From Bradymonas sp963697525 (GTDB lineage: Bacteria > Myxococcota_A > Bradymonadia > Bradymonadales > Bradymonadaceae), in NCBI GenBank assembly GCA_963697525.1, contig OY969087.1:1116001-1180000 (forward strand): a stretch of DNA of 64,000 nt, read 5' to 3'. The notes under the pieces are model-generated. The model had not been told where the DNA came from and did no database searches. It saw nothing but the letters and a program-made list of their open reading frames with translations. The first letter of the stretch is position 1, and the number at the start of each line of letters is the position of its first letter. Below, in pieces: positions 24,014-33,182 of the stretch. The position numbers and the translations under genes are program-made.

Positions 24014-27000
24014 TCATTGCTCCTCACCGATGCCGATCGTTTCGTTGAGCGCCGAGGTCATCTCGGAGACGAATTGGCGAAACTTCGGATAATCCTTCGC
24101 GGAGATGCGCTGCACGGCCAAGCTGTAGCTGACGTCGACATCGAGCTGGTTGCCCTGCTTGGTGAAGTTGATCGTCACCGAGCCGAATTTGCTGTCGATC
24201 TTGGTGTCCTCGGGCACCCGCGCGAAGCCCTGTTGGACCGGCAGGCGGTAGTGCATCGTGGTGTGGTTGAGGAACGGCAGGCGAATGGTCAGGTCCTGGG
24301 TGCGGCTGGCCTGCTTGGCGTACGCCGACAGCAGATCCTTGGGCGCCCCGTAGGGGAAGACGAATTTGCGGTTCTGGTTGGTGCGCTCGAGCCGGCCGCC
24401 CTTGAATTTGAAGGAGATCTCGACCGGTTTCTCCAGGTTGCCCAGGTTGTGGTAGGTCGCGCTGATGAGCTTGGCGCCCGGGTAGACGTTGGACAGTTGC
24501 TTCTCGAAGATCTCGTCGCGCCGGTCGGCGTCCTCCAGGCTGCGCCGGTAGTACACCGCGTTCTGGCCGTAGGCGACCAGGTGGGCCTCGGTGACGGGCT
24601 CGTCGCCGGTCAGATCGACCGTCATCTCCTGGCGCAGCATGTTGTCCTTGGGCTGGTCGATGGGCAGGGTGACCATCTTGGCGTTGCCGCCGTCGTCGAT
24701 GATCACCGCCTGGGCGCCCTGGTCCATCGGGGTCAGCTCGGTGGTGCCGTTATATTCGGCGGTGCCGTCCAGATACAGGTCCATGCTGGGCACGTAGGTG
24801 ATGGCGTGGTTGAAGATGTGCATCGAGGCCGGGAATTTATCCACCGTGCCCAACTGGCGGGTGCGCACCAGCACCATCTTGGCGGGCACGCCGGCGGCGT
24901 CGAGCATGACCTTTTGCAGCGACGCCTTGTCCTTGCAGTCGCCGTAGCGGTTCCTGAAGCAGGTGGTCGTGCGGTAGGGCTTCCAGCCGTGGATGCCCAG
25001 GCCCACGTGCAGGTAGCGGGTGTTGCGCACCACGTAGGTGTGGATGGCGCGCACCTTCTCGGCGTCGGTCTTCAGGCCCTTGGTCAACTCGGCGACCTTC
25101 TGCTTGATGGTGTCGTCGACGATGAGCTGCTCTTTGATGAGGTTCCACCACCAATGGCCGATCTCGTTGTAGGACTTCTTGTTGGAGACCATGACGTAGT
25201 CGTACACGTCGGTGTAGCCGGGCTCGCCGGGGTCGGTGTGCACGGGCGGTACGTTGTGCAGCTCGAAGCCGGTGATCTGCACGTTGTTGGCGGGCTTGTG
25301 GCCATCGGGCAGCGTGTTGTCGAGGCGCTTGTGCTGCAGCTTGGGGGCGCGGAAGTACAGATGCCACCCTTTGGGGTATTGAACGACGTAGCGCGCCAGA
25401 GCCACCGGGATGGTGTTCTGCACGTAGCTGATGTCGCCGAAGTAGTCGCCGCGGAAGTTCTCGTTGGCGATCTCGCTGATGCGGTAGCGGAACTCGACGA
25501 CGTCGCCGACGTCGACGTTGTTGGCGCGCAGGTTGATGTAGGCCGAGTCCGTATAGGTGGTCGACGCCTTGCGCGTGCCTCCCGAGCGCCACTGGTCGTA
25601 GTCCTCGGAGACGGTCCCGTCGGGCTTGTAGACGCGCACGCCGAGCACCTCGACCTGCTCGTCTCCCTTGGTGTAGTTGATGCGCGTGTACCGCGCCGAG
25701 TCGATGCCGTCGCTGGTGAGCACGCGGTCGGCGCGCTGGACGACCTTGGTGGACAGCCCGTTGGGCGCCACGCGCACCAGCGTCTGATCGATGATGGTGT
25801 CGTAGTTGTACGCGCCCTTGGGGGTCGCGTCGGCGAGCTTGCGCACGTCGTCGACCATCCACGGCTCGTAGAAGCGGCTTTTGCTCGGCTCCAAAAACGC
25901 CTTGTATTCGCGCAGCTTGGTGTTCTGCGGCTTGAGCGCGATGGCCTCGTCGAGGATCGACAGGGCGTCGTCCTTTTTGTCGAGCGCCACCAGCAACTGC
26001 GCCTTGTGGTCCAGCAGGTTGACGTCGTCGGGGCGCTGGGTGATGAGCGCGTCGATCTTGGCCAACGCGCCCTTCATGTCGCCTTTGGCGCGCATGATAT
26101 TGGCCTCGCGAAGCTGCCAGCGCAGCGACCAGGGCACGAGTTGCTGTTGGTCGTGGACGATCGTCAGCGCCGCGTCGTAGTTGTCGGCGGCGATGAGATC
26201 GCTGGCGCGCTTCCAGGCGTAGGCGGTGTGAAGCGCCGAGATGCTCTCCATCTTGCGGTACAGCGCATAGGCTCGTGCGCGCTTGCCGGCCTGGGCCGTA
26301 AAATAGGCCAGGCGGCCCACATACGCCGGAATGCTCATCTTGTCAGGCGCGTCGTACGACTCGATGACGTCGAGCGCCTTTTCGGCGAAGCCGCGGTTGG
26401 AGTACCAGTCGGCCAGGGAGATATAGCCCGGCAAAAAGGAGGGATGCTCGGCCAGTAGCTTGTCGAGCACCTTGCGCTCCTGCTGGCGCGTCTTGGTCGT
26501 GATGGCCGAGCCGTACTCACCGGCCAGGCGCGCGGCGATCCAGGGATCGGAGGGCTGGAGCTTGTGGGCCTTTTGCAGGATGTCGAGCTTCTTCCACTGC
26601 TCTTCGAACAGCTCGGCGCTCATGGCGAGCTCGCGGGCGGGCACGGCGTCGGGCTTGGTCTTTTCCAGATCGAGCAGCCGGTCGCCGGTCGCCCGCCACG
26701 GGGTGGAGGCGTCCAGTGGCTCGACCTGCGTCCACAGCCACGCCGCCCACACCGCGTCGGCGTCGTCCTTCGCGCTCTCCTTGGCCGCCAGGGCTGCCAG
26801 CCCATCGTCGCTGGGGGTGAGCGCGTCTTTGTCGACCTTGTCGACGGCTTTGCCGTTCCACTTGGCGGTGGAGGTGGCGTCGGTGATCGGCTCGAGGTTG
26901 GGTTTGACCAGCCGCGCCGACAGACCCAGGCTGCCGTCGCCCGTCGAGGCGATCTTGACCAGGAGCTGGTTTTTTCCCCGGTGCAATTTGATGGGCCAGG

Positions 27001-27748
27001 CCTCGCCGTCGATGGCCAGCCCCATATCCTCGTCGCGGTAGGCCACGGGCTTGCCGTCGACCCACGCCTCGAAGGCGCCGTCCGCCCCCAGCAAGAGCTT
27101 GGCCTTGCCGCTGTGCTTGGCGTCAATCTCGGTGGCCATATACACCACCGCGGCCGTGCTCGGCTCGACGGTTTGGTCCAGGTCGAAGGTGCACAGCCGA
27201 TCAAAATCGGGGTTTTTGCGCCAGTCGACCTTGGTCATCTTGCCCTGGTAGGGGCCGTCCTGGCCGGTCTCCGGGCCCAGTCGGGTATGAAAACCCTGCA
27301 TCGACGGGTTTTCAAAGGGGCCGACGATCTGCCAGTCGGTCAGGCAGCCCTGCTTGGCCATCGGGCCCTGCATGCCGTCCTTGCCGTGGCTGAAGTCGCG
27401 CTCGTCGAGGCGCGCGCCCGCCGCCGATCGCACCAGTTGGAAGGCGACCAGGGGGGATTTGACCTTCGTGGCCGCCGCCTCCAACTTAGCCACGTAGATG
27501 TCGTCGGGCACATAGGGGGCGAAGCGCTCGAGCGCCTTGGCCTTGCCCATGGCCACGGCCGTGCGGCCCTCGCCGATGATCTCGGACAGGAGCTGGTCGA
27601 CCTCGTGGGTGGCGGTGCGCTCCGAGGCCGTGGCCGGGCCATTGGCTTTGGGGGCGCATACGGCCGCTTGACTAAACGGCCCGGCGAGCAGGCCGACGCC
27701 CACCAGGGCGACGAACAGAGGCTTTACGCGTGTTGGATATGAATGCAT
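24014..27748 (-). CDS. Giant exported DUF3857/transglutaminase-like protein
   Basis: About 1244 residues with an N-terminal signal peptide (cleavage after SQAAVCA or nearby). A PA14-like N-terminal region and TPR-like helices reach to about residue 640. DUF3857 spans about 690-830. The transglutaminase core (about 860-990) keeps all catalytic positions: Cys in NRYGDCKDKASL, His in IFNHAITYV and Asp in LYLDGTAEY. A DUF3858-like beta C-terminus follows. This architecture (DUF3857-transglutaminase-DUF3858) is common in large envelope proteins of unknown substrate. The ATG at 27748 is chosen because 60 upstream in-frame residues are low-quality and overlap the repeat at 27773-27840. The downstream paralogue overlaps or follows by 60 bp. 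Confidence 0.86.
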   Translation of the reverse strand: MHSYPTRVKPLFVALVGVGLLAGPFSQAAVCAPKANGPATASERTATHEVDQLLSEIIGEGRTAVAMGKAKALERFAPYVPDDIYVAKLEAAATKVKSPLVAFQLVRSAAGARLDERDFSHGKDGMQGPMAKQGCLTDWQIVGPFENPSMQGFHTRLGPETGQDGPYQGKMTKVDWRKNPDFDRLCTFDLDQTVEPSTAAVVYMATEIDAKHSGKAKLLLGADGAFEAWVDGKPVAYRDEDMGLAIDGEAWPIKLHRGKNQLLVKIASTGDGSLGLSARLVKPNLEPITDATSTAKWNGKAVDKVDKDALTPSDDGLAALAAKESAKDDADAVWAAWLWTQVEPLDASTPWRATGDRLLDLEKTKPDAVPARELAMSAELFEEQWKKLDILQKAHKLQPSDPWIAARLAGEYGSAITTKTRQQERKVLDKLLAEHPSFLPGYISLADWYSNRGFAEKALDVIESYDAPDKMSIPAYVGRLAYFTAQAGKRARAYALYRKMESISALHTAYAWKRASDLIAADNYDAALTIVHDQQQLVPWSLRWQLREANIMRAKGDMKGALAKIDALITQRPDDVNLLDHKAQLLVALDKKDDALSILDEAIALKPQNTKLREYKAFLEPSKSRFYEPWMVDDVRKLADATPKGAYNYDTIIDQTLVRVAPNGLSTKVVQRADRVLTSDGIDSARYTRINYTKGDEQVEVLGVRVYKPDGTVSEDYDQWRSGGTRKASTTYTDSAYINLRANNVDVGDVVEFRYRISEIANENFRGDYFGDISYVQNTIPVALARYVVQYPKGWHLYFRAPKLQHKRLDNTLPDGHKPANNVQITGFELHNVPPVHTDPGEPGYTDVYDYVMVSNKKSYNEIGHWWWNLIKEQLIVDDTIKQKVAELTKGLKTDAEKVRAIHTYVVRNTRYLHVGLGIHGWKPYRTTTCFRNRYGDCKDKASLQKVMLDAAGVPAKMVLVRTRQLGTVDKFPASMHIFNHAITYVPSMDLYLDGTAEYNGTTELTPMDQGAQAVIIDDGGNAKMVTLPIDQPKDNMLRQEMTVDLTGDEPVTEAHLVAYGQNAVYYRRSLEDADRRDEIFEKQLSNVYPGAKLISATYHNLGNLEKPVEISFKFKGGRLERTNQNRKFVFPYGAPKDLLSAYAKQASRTQDLTIRLPFLNHTTMHYRLPVQQGFARVPEDTKIDSKFGSVTINFTKQGNQLDVDVSYSLAVQRISAKDYPKFRQFVSEMTSALNETIGIGEEQ

Positions 27749-27772
27749 GGATGTATTAGCACAGGGATTTGA

Positions 27773-27840
27773 ATGCACTCCGGCATTTGTCGGAGGCTGG
27801 TGCAGAGCTTTTATGCACTCCGGCATTTGTCGGAGGCTGG
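27773..27840. promoter_or_regulatory. Two 28-bp direct repeats, each with an internal dyad
   Basis: Identical 28-bp copies lie at 27773-27800 and 27813-27840, spaced 40 bp (nearly four helical turns). Each contains CTCCG-GCATTTGT-CGGAG. They lie in the 146-bp gap between the divergent transglutaminase and EI24-like genes, where an operator would be expected. They could also be a chance small duplication. Confidence 0.5.
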
Positions 27841-27894
27841 GAACATGATGGGCATCATGAATAATCCATCGGTCGCACACAAGGGACAGCGCCC

Positions 27895-28725
27895 ATGAAC
27901 GATCTGCTCGCCGAACTGAAGTCCGCACACGCCGGCTCGACCCTCCAGCAGGTTCGTAGCGGGCTGTTTTTGCCGTTTCGTGCCGTTAAGTTCCTGATGG
28001 AGAACAAGAAGCTCATCCCGTTTGTGGTGGTTCCGGCCATCATAAACGTCATTCTGTTTGTGGTCAGCGTCTATCTGTTGGTCGGCCACGCCGGCCAGTT
28101 GGTCGACTGGCTGTGGGAGAAACCCGTCGGAAGCGGTCCGCTCGGCGAGTTGCTGCTGGTGCTGTGGTACTTCGTGTACGTGCTGGCGCTGTTCGTGGCG
28201 ATCGTGCTGTCCTATGTGGTTGTGCTGGTCGCCGGCGGCATCGTCGCCAGCCCGTTCAACGACGTGCTCTCCGAGCATACCGAGCGCATCTTGCGCGGCG
28301 TCGAGCAACTGGCCGATGCCGACGAATCGGTGGTCGCCGCGCTGCTGCGCTCGGTGGTCTCCAGCGCGTTCATCGGCCTGCTCTACCTGGTCATCATGAT
28401 CCCCATCTTGCTGCTCAACCTGATCCCCGGCGCCGGAAACGCCGTGTCTACCGTGCTCAGCACGTGCGTCAGCGCGTACTTCGTGGGGCTGGAGTATACC
28501 GATCCCACCCTCGAGCGCCACCGCGTGCCGGTGCGCGACAAGCTTCGCCTGATCTGGCAAAACCTGCCGCTGGCCGGCTCGTTCGGCCTGGGCACCAGCC
28601 TGCTCTTGTGGGTGCCGCTGATGAACTTCGTCTGCATGCCCATCGCCGTGGTCGGCGGCACGGCGCTGGGGCTGGTGCTCGAAGACGCCGCGAGCAGCCA
28701 AACCGCGAGCAGCCAACAAGGGTAG
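27895..28725 (+). CDS. EI24/CysZ-like integral membrane protein
   Basis: A 276-residue polytopic membrane protein with four to six hydrophobic segments. It matches the EI24/CysZ family (PF07264 type): an amphipathic start FLPFRAVKFLMENKKLIPFV, the GGIVASPFNDVLSEHTE motif after the second helix pair, and a C-terminal GTSLLLWVPLMNF. CysZ proteins import sulfate in enterobacteria, but family members outside that group are often of unknown role, so no substrate is assigned. AAGGGA lies 8-13 bases before the ATG. It converges with the VWA gene, with an 8-bp gap. Confidence 0.82.
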   Translation: MNDLLAELKSAHAGSTLQQVRSGLFLPFRAVKFLMENKKLIPFVVVPAIINVILFVVSVYLLVGHAGQLVDWLWEKPVGSGPLGELLLVLWYFVYVLALFVAIVLSYVVVLVAGGIVASPFNDVLSEHTERILRGVEQLADADESVVAALLRSVVSSAFIGLLYLVIMIPILLLNLIPGAGNAVSTVLSTCVSAYFVGLEYTDPTLERHRVPVRDKLRLIWQNLPLAGSFGLGTSLLLWVPLMNFVCMPIAVVGGTALGLVLEDAASSQTASSQQG

Positions 28726-28733
28726 CTACGCCA

Positions 28734-31025
28734 TCACTTCTCCGGCACGATGCGGTAGACCCGCCCGCCCAGCTTCACCAGCACCTTGTCGCCCAGCTTG
28801 GCGATCTTGCCCAGATCGGGGTGCTCGCGCACCAGGGCGAAGTATTTGGTGCTGTACAGCTTGATCGTGGTGGCCTTGGCGTTGGCCTTCAGGCCATCTT
28901 CGACCCACAGACCGTTGGTAAGCGCGAACGTCTTGCCGGCGACCCAGCGGCGCGTCGAGGACGATTCGTCCTGGACCTTGTCGGCCTCCTTGAGGTTGCG
29001 GGTGGCCTCGGAAGCGGCCACGGCGCCACGGCCGGTGGCCTGGTTGAAGCCGCCGAAATCCGCCTTGGGCTTGGCCTCGGCGCGTTTCATCGTCCGATGG
29101 CGATGATGCCGAACGCGCGGGGTCGCGCTCTTGCCGCCTCCGCCGGTGCCCATCGCGTGAATCTGGTTGGGTGCTCGCCTATCGCGCACCACGTGTCGCT
29201 GCATATTACGGTCGGTTAGCTGGCGAAATCGTCGGCGGCGCCGATGCTGCTGCAGCTCGCTGTCATCGACCGCCAGGTAGCTGGTGTACGGGGTGACCAG
29301 GCCGAACTTCTTGGCCAGGCGCACGACCTCGTTCTTGAGCTCCTTCTTCTCGCCGTTGAGCCGGATCTGCTCGAGCAAAAAGCCGACCTTGCGCGTCGCC
29401 CACAGCTTGGGGATGAACTCCAGCGGCGTGGTGTCGTATTTGGCGGCGTCTTGCTTGTCGGTCGAGCCCTTGGCGCCGCCGAAGCTGTAGTGTTTGGTCT
29501 GGCCGGCGGTCTTGCCGGTGATCTGGATGGCCTTCTTGAAGGCATGCTTGTAGCGGCCGAACAGCACGACCTGGTCGCCCTGGAACAGGTCCGGGGTGGG
29601 GTTGGGATAGATGTCGTAGGCCTTGGCGCCGCCGAAGTCGATGTGGATGCCCGAGAGCACCGGCGCCGAGATGCGGTCGTACAGCGCGCTGACCGCGTCC
29701 TCCATCTCCTCGCCGGGTTTGACGTAATCGCTGCGGCCGCGCCCGTCCTTGGCCAGCCCGTCGAGCAGGCGGGTGTCCACGTCGTAGCCCACCCCGAAGG
29801 TGAATAGGCGCTGGTCGGAGCCGAGCTGGTCACGCGCGCTCTGCAAGATCTTGGCGGCGCGGGTCTCCCCGACGGTGGGGATGCCGTCGGTCACGAAGAT
29901 GATCTCGAGGGGCTGGCCCTTGGCGGGCCGCTGGGCGAGCGCTTTTTCGAGCGCCGCCGAGATCGCGGTGCCGCCGGCGGCTTCCAGCCCGTTGGCAAAC
30001 GCGATGCCGCGCTTCTTGGCGCTCTCGGTCGCCTCGACCGGCTTGTCGAACAGCGTCTCCACGCCCGTCGAGAAGCGAATGACGTTGAAGTGGTCCTGCG
30101 GCTTGAGGTGCTCGAGGCAGTAGTCGAGGGTCTTTCGGGCCTGCTCGATCTTGTCGCCGTTCATCGACCCGGAGGTGTCCATCACGAAGGTGTAGGTCTG
30201 GCCGATCTCGTCGTGGGCCGCCGAGTCCACCCGCGGGGCCAGCGCCATCATGAAGTAGGGGTCTTCGCCGCCCTTGCCGTCGGGGTCCCAGGTCATCACG
30301 TTCATGCCGATATGGGCCTTGGAGTAGCCCAGGTACAGCTCGAAGTCCTTGTCGAGGTTGGCCCGAAACTTCTCCGTGCCCACCAGCAGTTTCTTCGCGC
30401 CGGTGCGCTGCAGGCTGATCTTGTGGGTCGGCGAGTACGCCGTGGTGATCGGGATGGGCGACTGCACGTGGACCGTCAGGGTGAAGTCCTTGTCGGTCTT
30501 GGCGGTGACGTACTCGCTGCCCGCCGCCAGCGGGTATTGGTAGCGGTACAGCCCGCCGCGGCGCTCGAGCACCTGGGCGAACTTCAGCTCCAGCTTCTGC
30601 GTGCCGCCGGCGGGGATCGGAAAGATGCTCGCCTGAAAGAGCCGCCCGTCCATGTACTCGACCAGGCCCGGGTCGCGGGTGCGGCGCACGATGGACTCGT
30701 ACATCTGGCGGGCTTGCTTTTTGTCGAGCACCGCGCCCTTGGTCTTCTTGCCGTTGATCCACAGCGAGAAGTCGCTCACCGTCGCTCCCCGCGGCAGCGG
30801 GAAGACGAATTTACCCTCCATCGCCCGGGTGGAGTTGTTGCGAAATACCTGAGTGACCTTGGTCACCGCCGCGTTGTTGGTGATGGTCACCTGCACGCGG
30901 TGGCTCTCCACGTCGAACGGGTGGGCCCCCGAGCGGTTGGGGATGATCAGGCCGATGGCGCTGGCCTGCGCCGGCACGAGCAGGCAGATGAGCAGCGCGG
31001 CGAGTTTGAGGGTGCGGGGAAACAT
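28734..31025 (-). CDS. VIT and von Willebrand factor A domain protein
   Basis: About 763 residues, exported (signal peptide ending AQASA). A VIT domain (about 30-160) carries RVQVTITNNAAVTKVTQVF and MEGKFVFPLPRGATVSDF. The VWA domain (about 250-430) has an intact MIDAS, DTSGSMNGDK, with later Thr and Asp positions. A C-terminal beta region follows, with an Arg/His-rich disordered stretch at about 610-680. It resembles inter-alpha-trypsin-inhibitor heavy-chain-like proteins of bacteria, which are thought to bind other proteins or matrix. The ATG at 31025 has GGAG 10 bases upstream. No sortase or anchor signal was found. Confidence 0.9.
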   Translation of the reverse strand: MFPRTLKLAALLICLLVPAQASAIGLIIPNRSGAHPFDVESHRVQVTITNNAAVTKVTQVFRNNSTRAMEGKFVFPLPRGATVSDFSLWINGKKTKGAVLDKKQARQMYESIVRRTRDPGLVEYMDGRLFQASIFPIPAGGTQKLELKFAQVLERRGGLYRYQYPLAAGSEYVTAKTDKDFTLTVHVQSPIPITTAYSPTHKISLQRTGAKKLLVGTEKFRANLDKDFELYLGYSKAHIGMNVMTWDPDGKGGEDPYFMMALAPRVDSAAHDEIGQTYTFVMDTSGSMNGDKIEQARKTLDYCLEHLKPQDHFNVIRFSTGVETLFDKPVEATESAKKRGIAFANGLEAAGGTAISAALEKALAQRPAKGQPLEIIFVTDGIPTVGETRAAKILQSARDQLGSDQRLFTFGVGYDVDTRLLDGLAKDGRGRSDYVKPGEEMEDAVSALYDRISAPVLSGIHIDFGGAKAYDIYPNPTPDLFQGDQVVLFGRYKHAFKKAIQITGKTAGQTKHYSFGGAKGSTDKQDAAKYDTTPLEFIPKLWATRKVGFLLEQIRLNGEKKELKNEVVRLAKKFGLVTPYTSYLAVDDSELQQHRRRRRFRQLTDRNMQRHVVRDRRAPNQIHAMGTGGGGKSATPRVRHHRHRTMKRAEAKPKADFGGFNQATGRGAVAASEATRNLKEADKVQDESSSTRRWVAGKTFALTNGLWVEDGLKANAKATTIKLYSTKYFALVREHPDLGKIAKLGDKVLVKLGGRVYRIVPEK

Positions 31026-31249
31026 GGCGTCAGCTCCGGCGTCGTATGATCGAGCAGTGGGTATGACAATCAGTGTACCGGAGAGTTCCAACGTGGCCGA
31101 GGCCGGATGGATCTAAATGAGGTGCATTTCCAACCCGTCGATCGCAAATCGTGAGGGCCATAGTTTCGCCTTTCCCACGTCCTCTACTTCCCTAGATTCA
31201 TACCGGACGAAAAAGCACGCGAGATTCCTCGAACATCCGGTAAAATCTC

Positions 31250-31753
31250 ATGAAACGCACTCTTATCGTCATCGCGTCGAGCCTCTTTCTCGCCGCCACA
31301 TTCGGCCTCGCCGGCCAGGCGTTTGCCCAGACCGGCCAGCCAGGCGACCAGTCGCCATTTGGCACGTACGGTGAAAGTGGCAGCGGCGTTCTCAACAACG
31401 ACAACGCGAATCCCTACGACAACGATCAGAACCCCGGAAATATCAATCCCGACCAGAACAACGCGCCGGGAACGCTCAACCCGAACCCGTACACGCCGGG
31501 CACGACATACCCGAACCAGAACAACGCGCCGGGGACGCTCAACCCGAACGAAAACACCTACCCGAACCAGAACACGTACCCGAACGACAACACCGCGCCG
31601 GGGACGCTCAACCCGAACGAGAACACGTACCCGAACGAGAACAACGCACCGGGGACGCTCAACCCGAACGAGAACACCCCGGGGATGAACAGCCCGAGCA
31701 CCCCGGGGATGAACAACAACGATTATGGCGGCAGCAGCGATTATGGCATGTGA
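31250..31753 (+). CDS. Secreted Asn/Pro-rich low-complexity repeat protein
   Basis: 167 residues. A clear signal peptide (cleavage after AGQAFA) precedes a mature protein made almost entirely of Asn, Pro, Gly, Thr, Tyr and Glu. A core unit NNAPGTLNPN recurs four times, interleaved with ENTYPN/QNTYPN. The end is Gly/Ser-rich. There are no cysteines and hardly any hydrophobic residues, so it is probably disordered and extracellular or periplasmic. At DNA level the repeats are near-identical, making copy-number change likely. Function unknown. The ribosome binding site is weak. Confidence 0.7.
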   Translation: MKRTLIVIASSLFLAATFGLAGQAFAQTGQPGDQSPFGTYGESGSGVLNNDNANPYDNDQNPGNINPDQNNAPGTLNPNPYTPGTTYPNQNNAPGTLNPNENTYPNQNTYPNDNTAPGTLNPNENTYPNENNAPGTLNPNENTPGMNSPSTPGMNNNDYGGSSDYGM

Positions 31754-31762
31754 GCGAGCGGC

Positions 31763-33022
31763 TCACACCGGCCAGACCAATGGAATGACCGCGATCATCA
31801 CCGCCGTCAGCACGAGCTGCAGCGGCAGGCCGACGCGCACGAAATCGGCGAAGCTGTAGTCGCCGGCGTTGTAGACCATCAGGTTGGTCTGGTAGCTCAG
31901 CGGGGTGGCAAAGGAGAGCGAGGCGCCCAACGTGGCGCCGATGACCAGCGGGCGGGGGTCGATGCCCTGGGTGGCGGCCACCGACAGCGCGATGGGAAAG
32001 ACCAGCGCGATGGCGCCGTTGTTGGTGATGAGCTGGGTCAGCAGTGAGGTGGCGATGATCACCCCGGCGAGTACGCCCACAGGGCCGAACGGCTGGCTGG
32101 CGACGATGATGCCCCGGCCGATGAGGGCGGCGGCGCCGCTGGCCTCCATGGCGCGGCCCAGACCGAGCGCGGCCGCGATGACGATGAGCACCTCCCAGCC
32201 GACGGCATTGCGGGCTTCGCGAGGGCTGACCACGCCGCCGACCATCAACACCAGCGCGCCGCCCAATCCCGCCCAGGCGATGGGCGCCGCGCCCGTCGCC
32301 GCCAGCAGCACCACCGCGACGAGCACCGCGATCGCCAGCCACATGCGCCAGCCTCCAGGCTCGTCGGGTACCTCGGCCGGCGGCAGCGGCCACTCGGGGC
32401 CCTGGGAGAGGACGTCCCGGTGCGCGCCGTGGTGGCGCGGGGCGATGAGCACCATGTAGAGCAAGCCGGCAATGACACAGGGAATGCCCACCCAGGCGAG
32501 CTCGAAGAAGCCCAGCCCGCCCAGGCCGTGGCGGCGCATCAGTCCGTCGGCCACCAAGTTGGTGGACGTGCCGATCAGCGTACACATCCCGCCCAGAATG
32601 GAGGCGAAGGAAAACGGCATGAGCAGCCGTGAGGCGTCGACGCGGTGCTCCTGCGACCAGCGCTCGATGGCCGGGATGCCCATGGCGACCACGGGCGTGT
32701 TGTTGAGAAACGCCGAGACGAACGACGTGGAGACACCCAGGCGCACCAAGAGCCGGCGCACCCTGTGCGTCTTGCCCAGCAGGTGTCGGCCGGCCAACGC
32801 CAGCGCGCCGGTCTTGTTCAGGGCGTGGGCAATGACGAAGAGTGCGCCCAGCGCGAGTACCGTGGGACTGGCGAAGCCCTGCAATGCGGTGGGCACGTCG
32901 ATGACGCCGACGGCCGTCAGGATCGCCAGCGCGCCCACCAACGCAAAATCCGTGCGCAGCCACTCGCCGACCATCACGACGAAGCAGACCAACACCACCG
33001 TCAATGTCAGGACCATCTCCAC
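31763..33022 (-). CDS. SLC13/DASS-type permease
   Basis: About 419 residues with roughly ten to twelve membrane helices. It belongs to the ion-transporter superfamily that includes SLC13 (DASS) and ArsB-like permeases. Visible motifs are FLNNTPVVAMGIP and GTSTNLVADG, matching the two S/T-N-T/P substrate and sodium hairpin motifs. Another is ITNNGAIALVFPIALS in the second half, with FATPLSYQTNLMVY as its repeat partner. There are no TrkA-C insert domains. Substrate (dicarboxylate, sulfate or other anion) cannot be read from sequence. The start is set at the GTG 33022 because GGAGGTG lies 7 bases upstream; an ATG two codons later has GTGGAG directly against it. Confidence 0.85.
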   Translation of the reverse strand: MEMVLTLTVVLVCFVVMVGEWLRTDFALVGALAILTAVGVIDVPTALQGFASPTVLALGALFVIAHALNKTGALALAGRHLLGKTHRVRRLLVRLGVSTSFVSAFLNNTPVVAMGIPAIERWSQEHRVDASRLLMPFSFASILGGMCTLIGTSTNLVADGLMRRHGLGGLGFFELAWVGIPCVIAGLLYMVLIAPRHHGAHRDVLSQGPEWPLPPAEVPDEPGGWRMWLAIAVLVAVVLLAATGAAPIAWAGLGGALVLMVGGVVSPREARNAVGWEVLIVIAAALGLGRAMEASGAAALIGRGIIVASQPFGPVGVLAGVIIATSLLTQLITNNGAIALVFPIALSVAATQGIDPRPLVIGATLGASLSFATPLSYQTNLMVYNAGDYSFADFVRVGLPLQLVLTAVMIAVIPLVWPV

Positions 33023-33129
33023 GACGCAACACCTCCGAACCGACGTTGGACCGGGACAGTGCAACATCGATGCCCATGCGCCTGGGACGCTTGCTGCCCG
33101 GGTTGCGTGTTGTTGGGCCGTGAATTATC

Positions 33130-33182
33130 ATGGGGACCATGAAATATAACGGCAAGCCATGAAATGTAACGGCCTCTCATGA
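33130..33182 (+). promoter_or_regulatory. Two tandem 7-codon leader ORFs coupled to the activator gene
   Basis: ATG at 33139 encodes MKYNGKP and stops at 33162. ATG at 33159 encodes MKCNGLS and stops at 33182. The activator ATG is at 33179. Each junction is a 4-bp ATGA overlap, and the two leaders are a 20-bp duplication (17-bp direct repeats at 33137 and 33157). GGGGA precedes the first ATG, while the activator has no Shine-Dalgarno of its own. Translational coupling is the natural reading. Confidence 0.6.

Noticed and set aside
22281..26458. Long plus-strand open frames opposite the two giant transglutaminase-like genes
   Set aside because: Antisense shadows: compositionally biased, no start signals, no motif; the minus-strand frames carry clear domains.
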